The notes under the pieces are model-generated. The model saw only the letters and a program-made list of their open reading frames with translations, was not told the origin of the DNA and did no database searches. This document shows, in pieces, positions 1 to 11,553 of a stretch of 64,000 bases of DNA; positions within the stretch are counted from its first letter, which is position 1, and each line of letters starts with the position of its first letter. Made by a program: the position numbers and the translations under genes. The stretch lies in contig JANPYM010000004.1 in the NCBI GenBank assembly GCA_025890175.1, forward strand, positions 2,558,682-2,622,681, in the 5' to 3' direction. Source of the stretch: Ciborinia camelliae. Taxonomy: Eukaryota > Ascomycota > Leotiomycetes > Helotiales > Sclerotiniaceae.

Positions 1-1518
1 TGAAACGATGGCAGCAACTGGAGTGGTTGGTACAGCGGCGACGGATGAAGTCGATGAAGCCTTAGCGGATGAAATAGCAGCGATAGAGCTGGATGAGACG
101 ACTGGCGAAGAGTTGTTAGACGGGGCTTTGAAGGTAGATCCGATTGGACCATATTTGATGCTCGAGAAAGTAACATAAGCTGATCCACTAGCGGCCTCAA
201 CTGTAGCTGGGACACCAGAGGTAGAAGCGCAAGATCCGCGGGAAACACCTGGTGAAGACGCATCCTTGGTGGTTGGATAGTTGGAGTCGAGCCAGAGCAT
301 GTTTACGTTGTAATCATCCCAGACAGATAGTACAAGAACCATACCGGCAGCCATCTTCTTACCCATGGCAGCCATACCACCCTTTTGGGAGAAGTAATCT
401 GTATCGCCGAAAGCATTCTTTTGAGCAGTGCAGAAGTCATCGGTAATAGAGTTCCCAGAGACACCAGAGATGTCAGAGGTTGGCTGTTCATAGACCACAT
501 CACCTTGAACGTAGAAACGCTTGATCTCGGTAAGGGTTCCGGTTTCAGTTCCGTCATTGGTGATGAATTGAGTGACAACGGTGAATTCCTTGGTAGTATC
601 AATGGTCTTTCCACTTCCGTAAAAGGTAGTGTTACCCATACGGTATGGGTTGAAATCACATCCATCTGAATCGCACACACCCGTGTTGGAGGTACAATTA
701 TCACCAGTGCAAGAAGTTTGACCGTCAACTGTACAGACGTGAGGGGTAAGAGCCTGGGACATAGAGTTTGCTTCCCAAACATCGAACTCAGAGCAGCAGG
801 ATCCGACTTTACCAGTTCCGGAATTAGCGCTGTTGCTATCAGGGACCCAGCCGACGTTGTTGGCCTAGTGAAATGATTAGTGAAAGTTTACAAAATGAGA
901 TTAATAAAAACTTACTTTGCCATTGACGAACTTCATGTCTTGTGGACATTGAGCATCACAATAACCAGTTCCATATTTGGCACCGGCCTTGTTGGTAGAG
1001 TACTTGGACATTCCTCCATCTGCGTCCATGGGAACGAAGTAAAGAGCACCGTTAAGACCGCAAGGAAGTTTGGAAACATCAACGGTGAAGGTGAATTCGT
1101 TACCCAGAAGTGAAAACTCCTTGTAGGTAGTCTCGGAGTCCATGAGGTATGTACGGGAACCAACATTGCTTCCAGTTACGAAGCTAAGCTTCAACGAGTC
1201 GCCACTTGTAGTAATACCGTATGTTCCCTCGTAATCAGCCCCATCAAGAGCACAATTCGACGTACATGTAGCAGCATCTGGGCAGAGAGTAGTATCCCAG
1301 GTATTGCCAGTGTAGCAGTTGGTCGAGCCGGAAGTAGAGTGAAGCCATCTCCAGTTAGCATCGATGACGATGTTGTCGTTCTCATCGGTACAAGTTCCAC
1401 CGCTTACACATTTTTGAACGGTTAAGGCAGGATGAGTTTCGGCGGTTAAAGTTCCAACTTGTTGAGCGCCGGCGCCGAGAAGGAAGGAGAAAGTTGCAAG
1501 CACAGCTGCGGAATACAT
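1..1518 (-). CDS. GH7 cellobiohydrolase / endoglucanase, C-terminus cut by window edge
   Basis: Secreted glycoside hydrolase family 7 enzyme that cleaves beta-1,4-glucan in cellulose with retention. Two exons are visible: 1518-916 (201 codons) and 864-1, with a 51-bp intron (915-865, GTAAGT...TAG) in phase 0. The protein starts with a signal peptide ([18 protein letters not shown]), followed by the [12 protein letters not shown] start typical of mature GH7 enzymes. The catalytic motif [10 protein letters not shown] is in exon 2; Glu227 (nucleophile), Asp229 and Glu232 (acid/base) are all present. Many cysteine pairs ([23 protein letters not shown]) match the family. About 489 residues are visible; the core ends near [11 protein letters not shown] and is followed by a Ser/Ala/Thr/Pro-rich linker still open at base 1. 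A linker normally leads to a CBM1, which would lie outside the window. Gene identity is secure; whether it is a cellobiohydrolase or an endoglucanase was not resolved. Confidence 0.95.
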
Positions 1519-1635
1519 GCCGAAGGAATGTAAATTGAAAAAGAATGTGAGTTGAGAAAGAGCGACAAGAAGAAAATAACGTAGAAAAGTATAAGACAGT
1601 GACGAGAAAGTTAATTCATCGAAGGACTTCCCACC

Positions 1636-1642
1636 TTATATA
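1636..1642 (-). promoter_or_regulatory. TATA box of the GH7 gene
   Basis: The minus strand reads TATATAAGG about 118 bp upstream of the GH7 start codon. It is the only clear TATA element in that promoter, and its distance from the ATG suits a highly expressed secreted enzyme. Assignment is by position only. Confidence 0.5.
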
Positions 1643-3697
1643 CTCTGTTTCATTCCTCAAAATCAGGTAAATATGGGGAGTGGACTACTCTGCCTCATTC
1701 GAAATAAATTACTTCGGAATTTACCAGGGCCTTGAATCGACAGAGATATTAACTAACTCACTTTGGCCACTTAGCCAACCGCCCAGCACTCAACCAGGGT
1801 AAAAAAAGCTATCTGACATATGAAAGATCTACGTTAAAGCATGGAAGGAATGGCCAATTTATTTCTGACAAGCGAACAAATCATAGTCGCAATCATTATT
1901 TCCAATTCTTATCGAAGTGGATTAGATCGTGAGTGAGTGAGATGACATCGCTCGATGTGAAATGTTCATGTTTCCAAAGGAGTCGGTTAACTTTATTTGA
2001 GTACACTAGTCTCGAATTATGGAGTGATGTTTTGAATTCGACTCCACCAGACCAGATCCTTAATCAATTTTGGAAATGAGGATCTAACTTTAAATTCCTC
2101 ACCCCGCAAAGCTTTTTAAAAGATCGGGTGCTTTATGCGATCTACCTACTACTTGGAGAGTCCAATCGGCGTAGCTCTCCCCTTTAAGTGACGCTAGCTC
2201 TCTTGGTTTCATATATACTCATTACTCTATCGGAAGGTGCGAAGCCTACCTACCTGCGTTCGATATCCGATCTGATATGAAACAAAAAGCCGTTTCGATT
2301 TCTCCAATTGGCACATGGCCGCGCTTGCTTTCCATGCAGTTTCACTTCAAATGGGATTTTTGTTTTATGTTGAAAAGTCGGGAGTGGCATCATGCATGCA
2401 TGGAACGGAGATAGATGTTGGTGGTAGGGGAAGAAGTTCAGCGAATGAATTCGAGCGTCAGAACCATCTGTCAAACAGCGCCACATGTAATTTAAAAAGG
2501 GGGGATGAACGAGTCCGCGTCCCAAAGAGAAAAATAAGAAAGAGTTCAATTGACACTGTCAAGATACGTCCAATGTCGAACGAATGTGGTTGTGTTGAAT
2601 CAATTGACACAAGAAAGATACTTGAGGTGATAAGAATGGCGCGCTAGATTAGTGCAACACGTGCTGTGTTTTAGTGCTACAGTAATGCCACACTTCGCGC
2701 CACAGTGCCACACCCAAATCCCAACTGTATTTACCCCTTTATAAATTTATATTCGTAAAGTGATTTTTGGTAACTCTCCTGTCCCTGCACGGCGCAACAC
2801 CTCCTTTCGATATTTCATTTCTATTGAGCGTCTATTCGGATGAAACAAATCAATCAAAACTTTCCAATATCCTTAAATCCAACACCGAATAAGTAATAAA
2901 TGGGATTAGTTTCTCGAATCCTACAGGAAGCTTATTAAAGGACATCTTTGTAATATTGCACCTGGACCTAGATGTTTGGTTTAAAGTGATACTACCCAAG
3001 TATGATGTAAGAATATGAGTGGGCATGCAAGCTATAAAAGCCACTCGCACGTGGGCTTGGGATACGTTGAAACTTAAGACAGGGTAGAATTTTGCCTGAA
3101 TCGATATGCTCGGGAGAGTCTTGAGTTTACTATATATCCCCTGGGATATACATGGATAGCTAAGCATGTGGAAATCGTTATTAGGGACTCAAATTCATTG
3201 GTATATATCACTAAGAAGTTCGTGTTCACCAAAATCAAAAGGCACCAGGAACTTCGAGGAAGGGTTTTTATTAATTTAGCTAGGACCCCGTGAGAACGAA
3301 GTGCTCCTGTTTTCTGTATTTAGAAGAAGAGCTCATGGAAATTAGTGCGATGTGTATGCCCAGAGGTATGTCCTATGCGAATTAATTATTACTGGTATGT
3401 ACTGCGAGGCATACACGTAGGGACGTCATATGCAGCAGGGAAAAAATGTATGGCGTCGACGGCATCATTATCGAGAATGAGAACAAAGGAGGAAGGGAAA
3501 AGGCGGGAAGAGAAGTATTGACCATTCCGGTTTCGTCGCGACTTGAGGTGATATGTCCTGAATCACGACTAAGTTGAAGAGTTGAATCAGAGAGCCAGTC
3601 CAGTCAATGGATAATTATGCACCGCCATGTATGCAGAAAGAGTCCCAATAGCCTGCGACAAAACAACCACTGAATCCCGCTGTGGGCCTTCTCCAAC
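1643..3697. other. Intergenic region, no supported gene
   Basis: About 2 kb between the GH7 promoter and the 3' end of the next minus-strand gene. The open frames at 2250-2549 (-), 2315-2647 (+) and 2850-3167 (-) overlap one another, lack splice partners and read as chance frames. A short stretch at 2650-2710 has recurring GTGC/CCACAC words. I see no RNA gene or mobile element here. Confidence 0.5.
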
Positions 3698-4389
3698 CTA
3701 ATAAGGTCCTTCACCCATCTCAGAAAACATCTCGTCTATACGTTCATATCCAGGATTGATACCATTATACTCGTCATAATAAACCAGACCTACAAGATTG
3801 GGGACTAGATAATAGGTCGAGAAATCATCTTCATCAAAACCTGGATACAAAAGACGAAGGTGCTCTATAGCTGCAGTACGTTTCAGAACGTGGCTAGGAA
3901 GTTCAGAGTCCCAAGATACCGTGGAGTGAGACGTATTGGCGGGCTGTCCGTTTTCATTTGCCGGCTTTTTGCTGCGATCTGCTAGAGTAACAGACTCGAG
4001 AACTGGCTCTGGTTTGTCTCTTTGGTCGGTGATTTGGGTTTCGAACCGAATCAAGAGTTCTCCAGTCGTTCCGCCGCGGGTGATAGCAACACAGAAATTG
4101 GTTGGTATTGTAAAAGTAATCCGCACTCCTAGGTGTTTGTCGGCTTTCTCCAGTTCCGATATTTGCATGGGAAGATCAATCGAAACGTACCTTCGGAAGA
4201 ACCAGTAGCCAGTTCTAAGCTCATATTGATCTTATGTGGCGAAAGAGATCCATTCATAGCTACGTTTGCTGTACCTCGAACTTGAAATTAGATGTTAGTA
4301 TCGTTTCAGTTCATAACAATATGAATATAGAATGTATTGTTTTAAGATAGGTTGAACATACCTTCGGAATCTGGATTTTGTCTTTGCAT
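3698..4389 (-). CDS. Unrecognised small protein, three exons
   Basis: I do not recognise this family. A three-exon model is well supported by splice sites: exon 1 4389-4362, exon 2 4280-4191, exon 3 4128-3698, with introns of 81 and 62 bp (GTATGT...CAAG and GTACGT...CTAG) whose phases join cleanly to a 182-residue protein ending at TAG. It starts MQRQNPDSEVRG and has no signal peptide or membrane segment. The centre (GVRITFTIPTNFCVAITRGG, then GELLIRFETQ) looks like beta strands, and a charged linker (DRSKKPANENGQ) separates it from a tail rich in Tyr and acidic residues. The start is the first ATG before a good donor; an additional 5' exon cannot be excluded. Confidence 0.5.
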
Positions 4390-4963
4390 CTTGCCGCCAA
4401 GTATCGATCGAAGCTTGGGTGTTTTATTTGACAGTATGGTGGGTTTAAGAAATCAATCTACTTCAGCGAAATGTCATGGTTGAAATGTAGAATGCAACTT
4501 TTGAAGATTGTAAATAGTTCTCGGGGAAATTGAGTTTGCAGGGAACTTGAAAAGCGCGCGATGAAAATTCACTTTGTTTCTCTTTCCCCTTCATTCTATC
4601 TACATCCAGGAGAGAATATATTCAATAGCAGACCAATTAAGTGACTGAAGGGCCCGGATTTGCTGGCCCACAAGGTGTCTTTTTTGATGCGAGAACATTA
4701 ATTCGATTCGTAATTTCCGAGACAAGTCTTTACTTGCGTGTGGAACATTCACTACTGAGCCGTGAGCTGAGTTTCCACTCCAAAACTATAAGGGTACAAC
4801 CTCCTACCCAGATTTCAAGACCGTTCAGAGACCTCAAAACCACCCAATAGTCCAGATCTAATCTCTTATCCATTAGTTTAACCAGACTCTGCACCATTTG
4901 ATAAGAACGGATTCACCTATCAGCTTCTCGATTCCTCCGACCTGGTAGTCTAACATTTACCAT
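4390..4963. other. Short intergenic region
   Basis: Presumed promoter of the downstream minus-strand gene and 3' flank of the next one. The plus frame at 4641-4850 has no coding character. Nothing else is seen. Confidence 0.4.
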
Positions 4964-5288
4964 TCACCCTAACACAATACATATCTGTTGTGAATGCCCC
5001 AGGTTCCAACGCTCCTGCGAATTCAACAGTATAATGAAACGTAATGTATGGCCGGATGTTAGATGAAGCGCTGGATCTGGAACGAAATTCAAAAAGGCGA
5101 TATTAAAGTCAACCTCGGGTATTGAAGAATGCTCTCTCGCATGTAAAGCCGAGAGATTATCTGATTCACTATAAAATTCTGGACATTCGAATGACTGGTA
5201 TCCTATGGGGGGTTCGAACACTATCTGCAAGTTCGTATGTTGGAGACTAGAGTGCGGTATTTACCTTAAGTATAACAGAAAAGTCCAT
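4964..5288 (-). CDS. Possible small two-exon protein, unknown
   Basis: Tentative. An ATG at 5288 opens MDFSVILK, followed by a GTAAAT donor at 5264 and a TTGCAG acceptor ending at 5225 (a 40-bp intron, short even for this organism). Exon 2 (5224-4964) continues IVFEPPIGYQSFECPEFY to a TGA, giving 94 residues. Composition is protein-like (LTSGHTLRFIILLNSQERWNLG) and both exons are phase 0. It has the same orientation as the gene at 3698-4389, so it could be a 5' portion of a larger split gene. No homology recognised. Confidence 0.3.
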
Positions 5289-6819
5289 TATCTGATGTGA
5301 TTTCAGACATTCATGAGACTTGCCCAGGTGTACCGTGTTGATTGGATGGGCGACTCGAACAGGAAGTAAAGAACAAACCAAAATACCTGGAACGGATTGC
5401 AAGATATAGATGAAGCTAGCTCAGTGGCCGATAATCGTATTCTTAGCATTTTTGATATCTCATTTCACCATCCCATCTAATTGGCATTCTTGACATCCAA
5501 TCTAAGTTATAACTGACGACACTAGCCCATGATAGCAATAACTGGAGGAAATCTGGACCTGTTTAGATTCGAGCTATGCAGAGACTTCATACCTACTCGT
5601 GTTCATAGGAGGATCTTTACTTGATTGGTCATAAAACATTCAATGATGTGCCTCGTATGATTACCACCAAATCGGAATCTTGACCGGCAGTGCCGTCCGG
5701 GCTCGGCTCGGGAGTCTTACCTCCTATCAGCGAGGTGACACGTGACTTCGAATACCGAATGAGGAAGTTCCTTTCAGCCAGCCAGAACCTTGGAAGAAAA
5801 CGATGATATTAGAAAACTTCCAGAGATTAATTAATAGAAAATGCAATATTGTAGCAAATTGAACCGATGACGAGAAATAAAGCACATAGCCAATGAATGT
5901 GACTCTGATTTTACGAACAGTGGAAATCTGGCCCCTTTGCAGAGGAGACCATGAAGTAGGGAATTTGGTGGATATATATCGCATCCCAACACTTACTTTA
6001 AGCTAAGATTTACCAATCCTCCTCTGTACTATTTCAAGTATACTTCGAGCACCCGACGGGAAACTGCAAATTTGCTTGGTTAGCGTGTTATAATTGACAA
6101 CAACTTCGTTTGTTGTTGGCCCAACTCAGAATGTTCTAGAGTAGGTAGATATAGATAGACATGAGTTGGTTTATTACGTCTTTAATAATGCTGGACGTAT
6201 ACTATAGAATCTTGAGTCTGATGCATGCGATAAAGCGAAGAGAAGAATGAAGAACTCTTTAACCCTTCTTTTAATATTATAATGATATATATTTATTCGT
6301 GAATATATATACAAATATAAGTATATATATAAACAATAAGGAGAAGGATGATTGGCCGTCAATTTATTATTCGTTCCCCAGGTTTTTTTTTCATTCGGTC
6401 GAGTGCTTACTAATACGATACCAATCGTGCTATTATCGGCGTTTATTGGAACCTTCCACCGAGAAGTGTCGAAGCGCAAGGTAACCTTAACCCATCTCGG
6501 ATTTCAGCCTCTGATAAACTTTAATGCTTAATTCTATACTTCTACACCCAAAGAGCTATCAACCACCTCATACCTTCTTCTAATCTCAACAGATACAATC
6601 CGGTGTGCAGGTTTCGCCCTTTACAATTTGCTCTACATAAAAACATAGAGGTAACTCTCTGTCGCTATCGCAGATAACTTTTATTGAGCGCGGGCGCTAT
6701 ATCATACCCGTTTTGAACGCCACTGCATGATCTGTCACGAATTCTTTCCCTTGACAACTTTCCCGAGATCGCCCATCAGCCCGTCGCAACTTAACCGAAA
6801 CGTTTAATAGTTTCTCAAA
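5289..6819. other. Intergenic region upstream of the Barentsz-domain gene
   Basis: No supported gene. Contains an AT-rich stretch at about 6270-6330 with repeated ATATAT, and a probable promoter and 5' leader just upstream of the start at 6820. The ORFs at 5727-5984, 6174-6479 and 6299-6484 overlap one another and have AT-driven composition. Confidence 0.4.
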
Positions 6820-8996
6820 ATGGGTTCCCGCCAACGCAGAGACTTGGTTGCGAGAAGAAGACGGGTTGAGGACGAGGGCGATGATGAGGGAGCTCAAGAT
6901 ATTGCCGAACTCGATGATGACTCTCTCTCAGAAGGCTCGATAATTAGTGATGAAGAAGATGCACACGAGGGCGATGAACTCATCGATGGCGGAAATGCAG
7001 CTATTGAGGCATCTGGATCAACCAAAATGAATGGAAATAAATCAGATGGGCAGAAAGGCGTACAGAAAAAAGCTAGTAATGGTACTACTGAAGCTTCGAA
7101 GTTCACAAATGGTGCCAATGATATGGAAATGATGATCAACGGACCCAAAACTTCTGAACCGGCAGAAACTGTACAATTCGAGGACTTTCGAGAAGATGAG
7201 ACCATAGATATTCCTTCACCGGCTATCGTCACATCCACCGCTCAAATGGATCGACCACAAGAACAACCTCATGAAAGACGAAGGAGAGAACATGAAGAAT
7301 ACAAGAAAAAGAGAGATGCGGATCCAGCATTTGTGCCAAACAGAGGAGCATTCTTTATGCACGACCATCGTCATGCTGGTCCTGCGGCGAATGGTTTTCG
7401 GCCATTTGGCAGGGGCAGAGGTGGTCGGGGCCGGCCCGGCATTGGAGGGCCATATGCACCTATCAAGTATATGATCATCATCTCTTTCGTGACTTTGAAA
7501 CTCTGCTAACATTTCATAGTCAAATTACACAACCTCTAGAACCGACCGATGTTCAATGGGCACACGACATGCACGAAGTAATAACTGAACCCGTACCAAC
7601 AACTACAAATGGAGCTTCAAATGGATCTCAAAGAGGTCCAGCACCAACCCCACAATCTGCACCGCTGAATCGATCACTTTCGACTACGAAACATATTGGA
7701 AATGTACAAATCCGTGTATTCTTTGCAGACATGGAGAATCCTGTGGTATTTCCCGGAATCCCAGTGAAGCAATATACGCGTCTTCCCGATCACCGACCAC
7801 CACTTCGTCGAGATAAACCAGTACGAATATCGTTACCTGATCACCCACCACGTTACATATTCCCTGCTGTCGATAGATCATTTATATTCATTCCAAGAGC
7901 AATGCGACCTAATCACCAAGGATTTGGTGGACGTGGCAGAGGAAGAGCTGGCCTTGGATCTGTTGGTGGTTATTCGAGACGTACAAGCATTTTTGGCGGA
8001 AGCATTTATGGAAGTACATATACCCCGAGTGTTGCTATGAGTCGTCGCTCGTCTCTTGCACGGGAGGTTAATCGAGAAGCACTCGTCTCACCTAGCGGGT
8101 CAACAATGTCCAGGCCACAAATGTCGATGGATTCATCAAGACCTGTAGTAAAATTGCCGCCGTTGAGTCAAGCTGCACAACCTCAACAATTTCAAACCCC
8201 CGAGTCTGGAGTGGTCAATGGAACTCCACAAGTCTCATCTCTCGATAATGTTCCACGTCCTCAAACCTATCCACTTCCACAGAAACCAACTCTTCGGGAA
8301 AATCGCCCAAATGCAATTCCCATGCATCAACCTCGGCCTCAAAAGACCGTCTCTGTAGCTGACATTGAATCACCTGCATCGATGTCATTCAACCCCCCTC
8401 AACAAACTCAACAACCATTTCATCAACAAGTTCCCATTCAAATCAATGGCAACAATTACTCGCACGACAATGTTCAACATTCCCGACAACCATCTTATCC
8501 AAGTCAAGCTTCGACTGGTACACCGCTATCACAAATTCCAGAAAGGGCTATTCACGCACCAGCTTTTCAACCCAATCCTTATCAACAGCCAGCTTCCAAC
8601 TATTATCCCCAAACTTACCCCGTCCTACAGCCCCCTCAAGGGTATTATTACCCTCAAACTTTTAATGCACCTATGGCTTCTGCGGCCGGTACAACTCCTT
8701 TTGTACCTACACAACAGCAGCCGCAACAAACATATAATCAACCAGCACCGCCGACCACCGACAACTCGATATCACAAGCACCTCAAAATCTGGTCGCCCA
8801 AGAAGTCAATGGAATGGTGTATTATTATGATGCCGCACAAATCCCAGCTGTACCAAGTTTCCCAGGCTATCAACAACCTCAACAATATCCCATGCAACAA
8901 GTAGGGGGTGTAGTTGGCATGGGCGGAATGATGACACCAAGTCCAGATGGCTTCTATTACCCGCAGCAACAAGGCGTGGTTTATTATACGCAATAA
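6820..8996 (+). CDS. Barentsz/CASC3 (Btz) domain protein, eIF4AIII-binding
   Basis: Predicted mRNP protein with the Btz domain, which in animals binds eIF4AIII in the exon junction complex. Exon 1 is 6820-7466 and exon 2 7520-8996, joined across a 53-bp intron (GTATAT...CATAG), giving 707 residues. The N-terminus is acidic (EDEGDDEGAQDIAELDDD). The Btz core lies at about residues 150-230: a basic HERRRREHEEYKKK, then DPAFVPNRGAFFMHDHR, the family hallmark, followed by an RG-rich GRGRGGRGRPG segment and, after the splice, QPLEPTDVQWAHDMHE. The C-terminal half is Gln/Pro/Tyr-rich and disordered, with YYPQ-type motifs to the end. The start ATG precedes MGSRQRRDLVARRRR; an upstream stop-rich leader supports it. 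Family call is strong; an EJC role in this fungus is inferred. Confidence 0.88.
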
Positions 8997-9980
8997 CGAC
9001 TTTCTATATCTACCCTCATCACTGCCTGCATTTATGATCTCCGAGTCACGTCTTTATAGTCTTTTTTAATGCCTTGAGCTTCCGCGTATTTCCCGAAACA
9101 TTACTTTTTAGCCTCGTCTCTTGCTTATGGTTTGATTGCGGAAAAAAGATTCATTATGTTCATTCTTCAGAGCAGGGGTTCGACTTTTCATATCATATTT
9201 TTGTATTAGGGATGGCAATTCAGTCTTTCGATTTGGTTGGCATGGTTTTTTGGTTGCAAGTTAGAGCCTCTGCTATGCTTCTCGGCTTTACCCTCTTGCA
9301 TTTTGATCTCTGATTCGGTTTCCTCATCTGGGTATGGGTGTGTTCTCGCAACGATAATGCCCTTGATGTTTCGATTGGAACAGCATATGGAGATCTCTTT
9401 CGGGCGAACGCGTGGTAGTGGGATGGTATTTTGCATTGGATCGAAGCTTATGTTTGCTGTTAGCGAGCGAGTGGAGTCATGGATAGCGAAACTGAGTCAT
9501 TATGAATGATGAAGTAGGACTAGTAGTAGTAGTTACATAGGGGAGACTCTGGTGGGTGGATCAGCATGTTAGTGGAATGAATGGGTCGATGAATATGCTA
9601 CCATATTCGAGCGGTTATGATACATCAATTGAATTACCCTTTTTGATGTCAACCTTTTTTTTGTGTGGGAATGTCCCAAGTGATTTGCATCATGCCCGAA
9701 GGGTGGTAGTGTATACTGGTTGATATGAACTTGATGTCCTCCGTTCCTCTGAGCTACTGACCGGCACTCGGTCTAATTCTTGAAACCTTTTCAGCCAATG
9801 AAAAGATTGGTTGACTCGCTCCTGCCATATTAGTCTCAACAGTCACCAACAAATACCAAATATTTGAACTAGTCCTGTAGTACGATGTCTGTCATAATTT
9901 ACGCCGCGGCGACTTGATCGTTCAATTCAAAACTAAATGATGATGGGTATGCTTGCGCAGGGACCCCGAAACTCGAAAAT
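8997..9980. other. Convergent 3' intergenic region
   Basis: Lies between the convergent Btz gene and the minus-strand proline-rich gene. ORFs at 9074-9313, 9206-9436 and 9237-9509 overlap on both strands and look like 3' UTR noise. No repeat or RNA gene is seen. Confidence 0.4.
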
Positions 9981-11553
9981 TCACTCTTCTTCTTCTTCCT
10001 CTTCCAAAAGCGAAGGCTCTAAGGCCCCGAAAAATTCCGGGCTTAGAGGGGCCATGAAGAACAGAGGGCCGGTGAGAGGGATGGAGGGGGATGGAGAGGG
10101 TGAGGGAGAGGGAGGGGGGATGAAGTTTTGGAAGGTAATGGGGTGGGCGAGAGGGGAGGCCAGGAGAGGGTGAGGAAATGGGACGAGGGGGAGATTGGCT
10201 GGTGGGGCGGCAGGAAGAAGAGCGGCAGCGGGAAGGAGGGCTGCTGGAGTTAGAGCTGGAGATTGAGAGGGGAGAGAGGGTGTGGCGCTGGCGAGAAGTA
10301 CTTGCCCCAAAGTCTGTTGTAGTTTTGTTAGTTGAGTGCATTAGATTGTTGACATTTGATATGGACATTTAGAATGATCTAATTAGACGAGCAGGTCTTT
10401 GATAGCTTTGAAAAATAGAGATATTGATTATATCTCTCTCAATTCCTATGGATTGAATAAGGTTTAATGTGTGGAGACAGTTTACATATCGATAGTAATC
10501 AGCTCGACTTTGAGGAAGGGGTGCACTCTGATGTTTGTGGAGAGGTGGGACATCCTTGGGAAGATTTTAGCCTTTATCAACTACTAGCTTTTCGTCTCTA
10601 TTTGAGGCTATGACATTGAATGTAGGTGTCTAGACTTTAAGGAATTGATATCCTAGAATATTTATAAGGATAGAGGAGATTGATTACAACCATCTGAGTT
10701 ATTACAGACAACTATGCCGTTTACGTTTATATGTTATCACAACATTGACTAGAACAACTTGAGCTCTTACAAACAACTAGGTCTTTTCCGTTCATATGAC
10801 ATCATAACCTTGAAAGCAGTTACCTCAACTTTGAGAAATAACAATTCTCCAATCTTTATAGGAAGCAACAACATTGAACACAGAGATCTGAACATGAACA
10901 AGTAACTACACTTGTTATCTACATAAAAGAGGGACATCCACAGTATATCTCTCAACTAAAAGATGAATATGCAACCGAAATGAAGTATAAATAGGAGGAA
11001 TGAATATAAAATCAGTACATACCACAGCGGCAACAAAGGACCGACCCTGTGGAATTCTGCCCATGGGAGCACGACGACTATCTGCAGCGATCCAAACCTA
11101 TATATCCAACCAATGAGCCTCAAACCCCTTTCACAATCACATAAAACCACACTTACAGCAGTAGCAAGAATATAACCCTGCTTATTAATGCCCGTGGGCA
11201 CACTCAACGGCCCACTAGCCTGCGTATTGGCCAAAGTGACTGGGACACGACGATTGGCAAACCTGCCATTCCGGACCTTGGAGTACCAATCACTTTGGGA
11301 GTGGTTGTACCGATGGATGAATCCATCGACCGTTTCTAATTGGTGGCTGGCAGGGCCATCGATGGTGGGAAGGCCGGGGATATAGTGGATGCCGTTGAGG
11401 TGGCGGGGACCATTGGGCCGGGTGGCAAAGGTGTACTTTGAAGCGTCCGTTTTTGAAGAATACTAGAGAGGGGGATGTTAGCGTGATGTTGCATTCTGAA
11501 GATTGTACTGAGGCTTTGGTGAGGAGTGCGTTGGTGGTGCATAATGGATTCAT
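9981..11553 (-). CDS. Unknown family with WIAA motif and proline-rich tail (paralogue of 61876-62971)
   Basis: I do not know this family. Proposed exons: 11553-11509, 11462-11157, 11097-11023 and 10313-9981, all phase 0, giving 252 residues. Introns 1 and 2 are canonical (46 and 59 bp). The third is 709 bp, long for this genome, and holds degenerate repeats. The protein aligns with the one at 61876-62971: YIPGLPTIDGP with YLPMFPEICGP, RYNHSQSDWYSKVRNGRFAN with RYNGQVKDWECRALRGDKVAN, TAVWIAADSRRA with DFAWIAAKQERA, and TLGQVLLASATPSLPSQ with AFGLAIQATGMPSAGSQ. The intron positions before WIAA and before the LG/FG segment are the same in both. The tail is Pro/Ser/Ala-rich (PPPSPSPSPSPS) and ends in poly-Glu. 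No signal peptide or membrane segment. The last exon joins by homology and frame; cDNA support is lacking. An alternative third acceptor at 10956 would give a shorter, non-homologous end. Confidence 0.55.
10314..11022 (-). other. Long intron with degenerate repeats
   Basis: Proposed third intron of the gene at 9981-11553. It contains related segments on the plus strand, such as ATTACAGACAACTA near 10703 and CTTACAAACAACTAGG near 10768, each followed by a GTTTA/GTTCATATG-like phrase and then CAACATTGA or CATAACCTTGA. They look like two diverged copies of a unit of about 65 bp. This could be an old insertion that lengthened the intron. Confidence 0.35.

Noticed and set aside
9922..10372. 148-residue minus-strand frame rich in Ser/Pro/His, and overlapping plus-strand frames
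   Set aside because: They overlap the proline-rich exon (10313-9981) in other frames; the exon frame was preferred because it continues the alignment with the paralogue.
10767..10955. Minus-strand frame MRDILWMSLFYVDNKC as the next exon of the unknown-family gene
   Set aside because: It follows a good acceptor, but its sequence has no similarity to the paralogue, while the exon at 10313 has.
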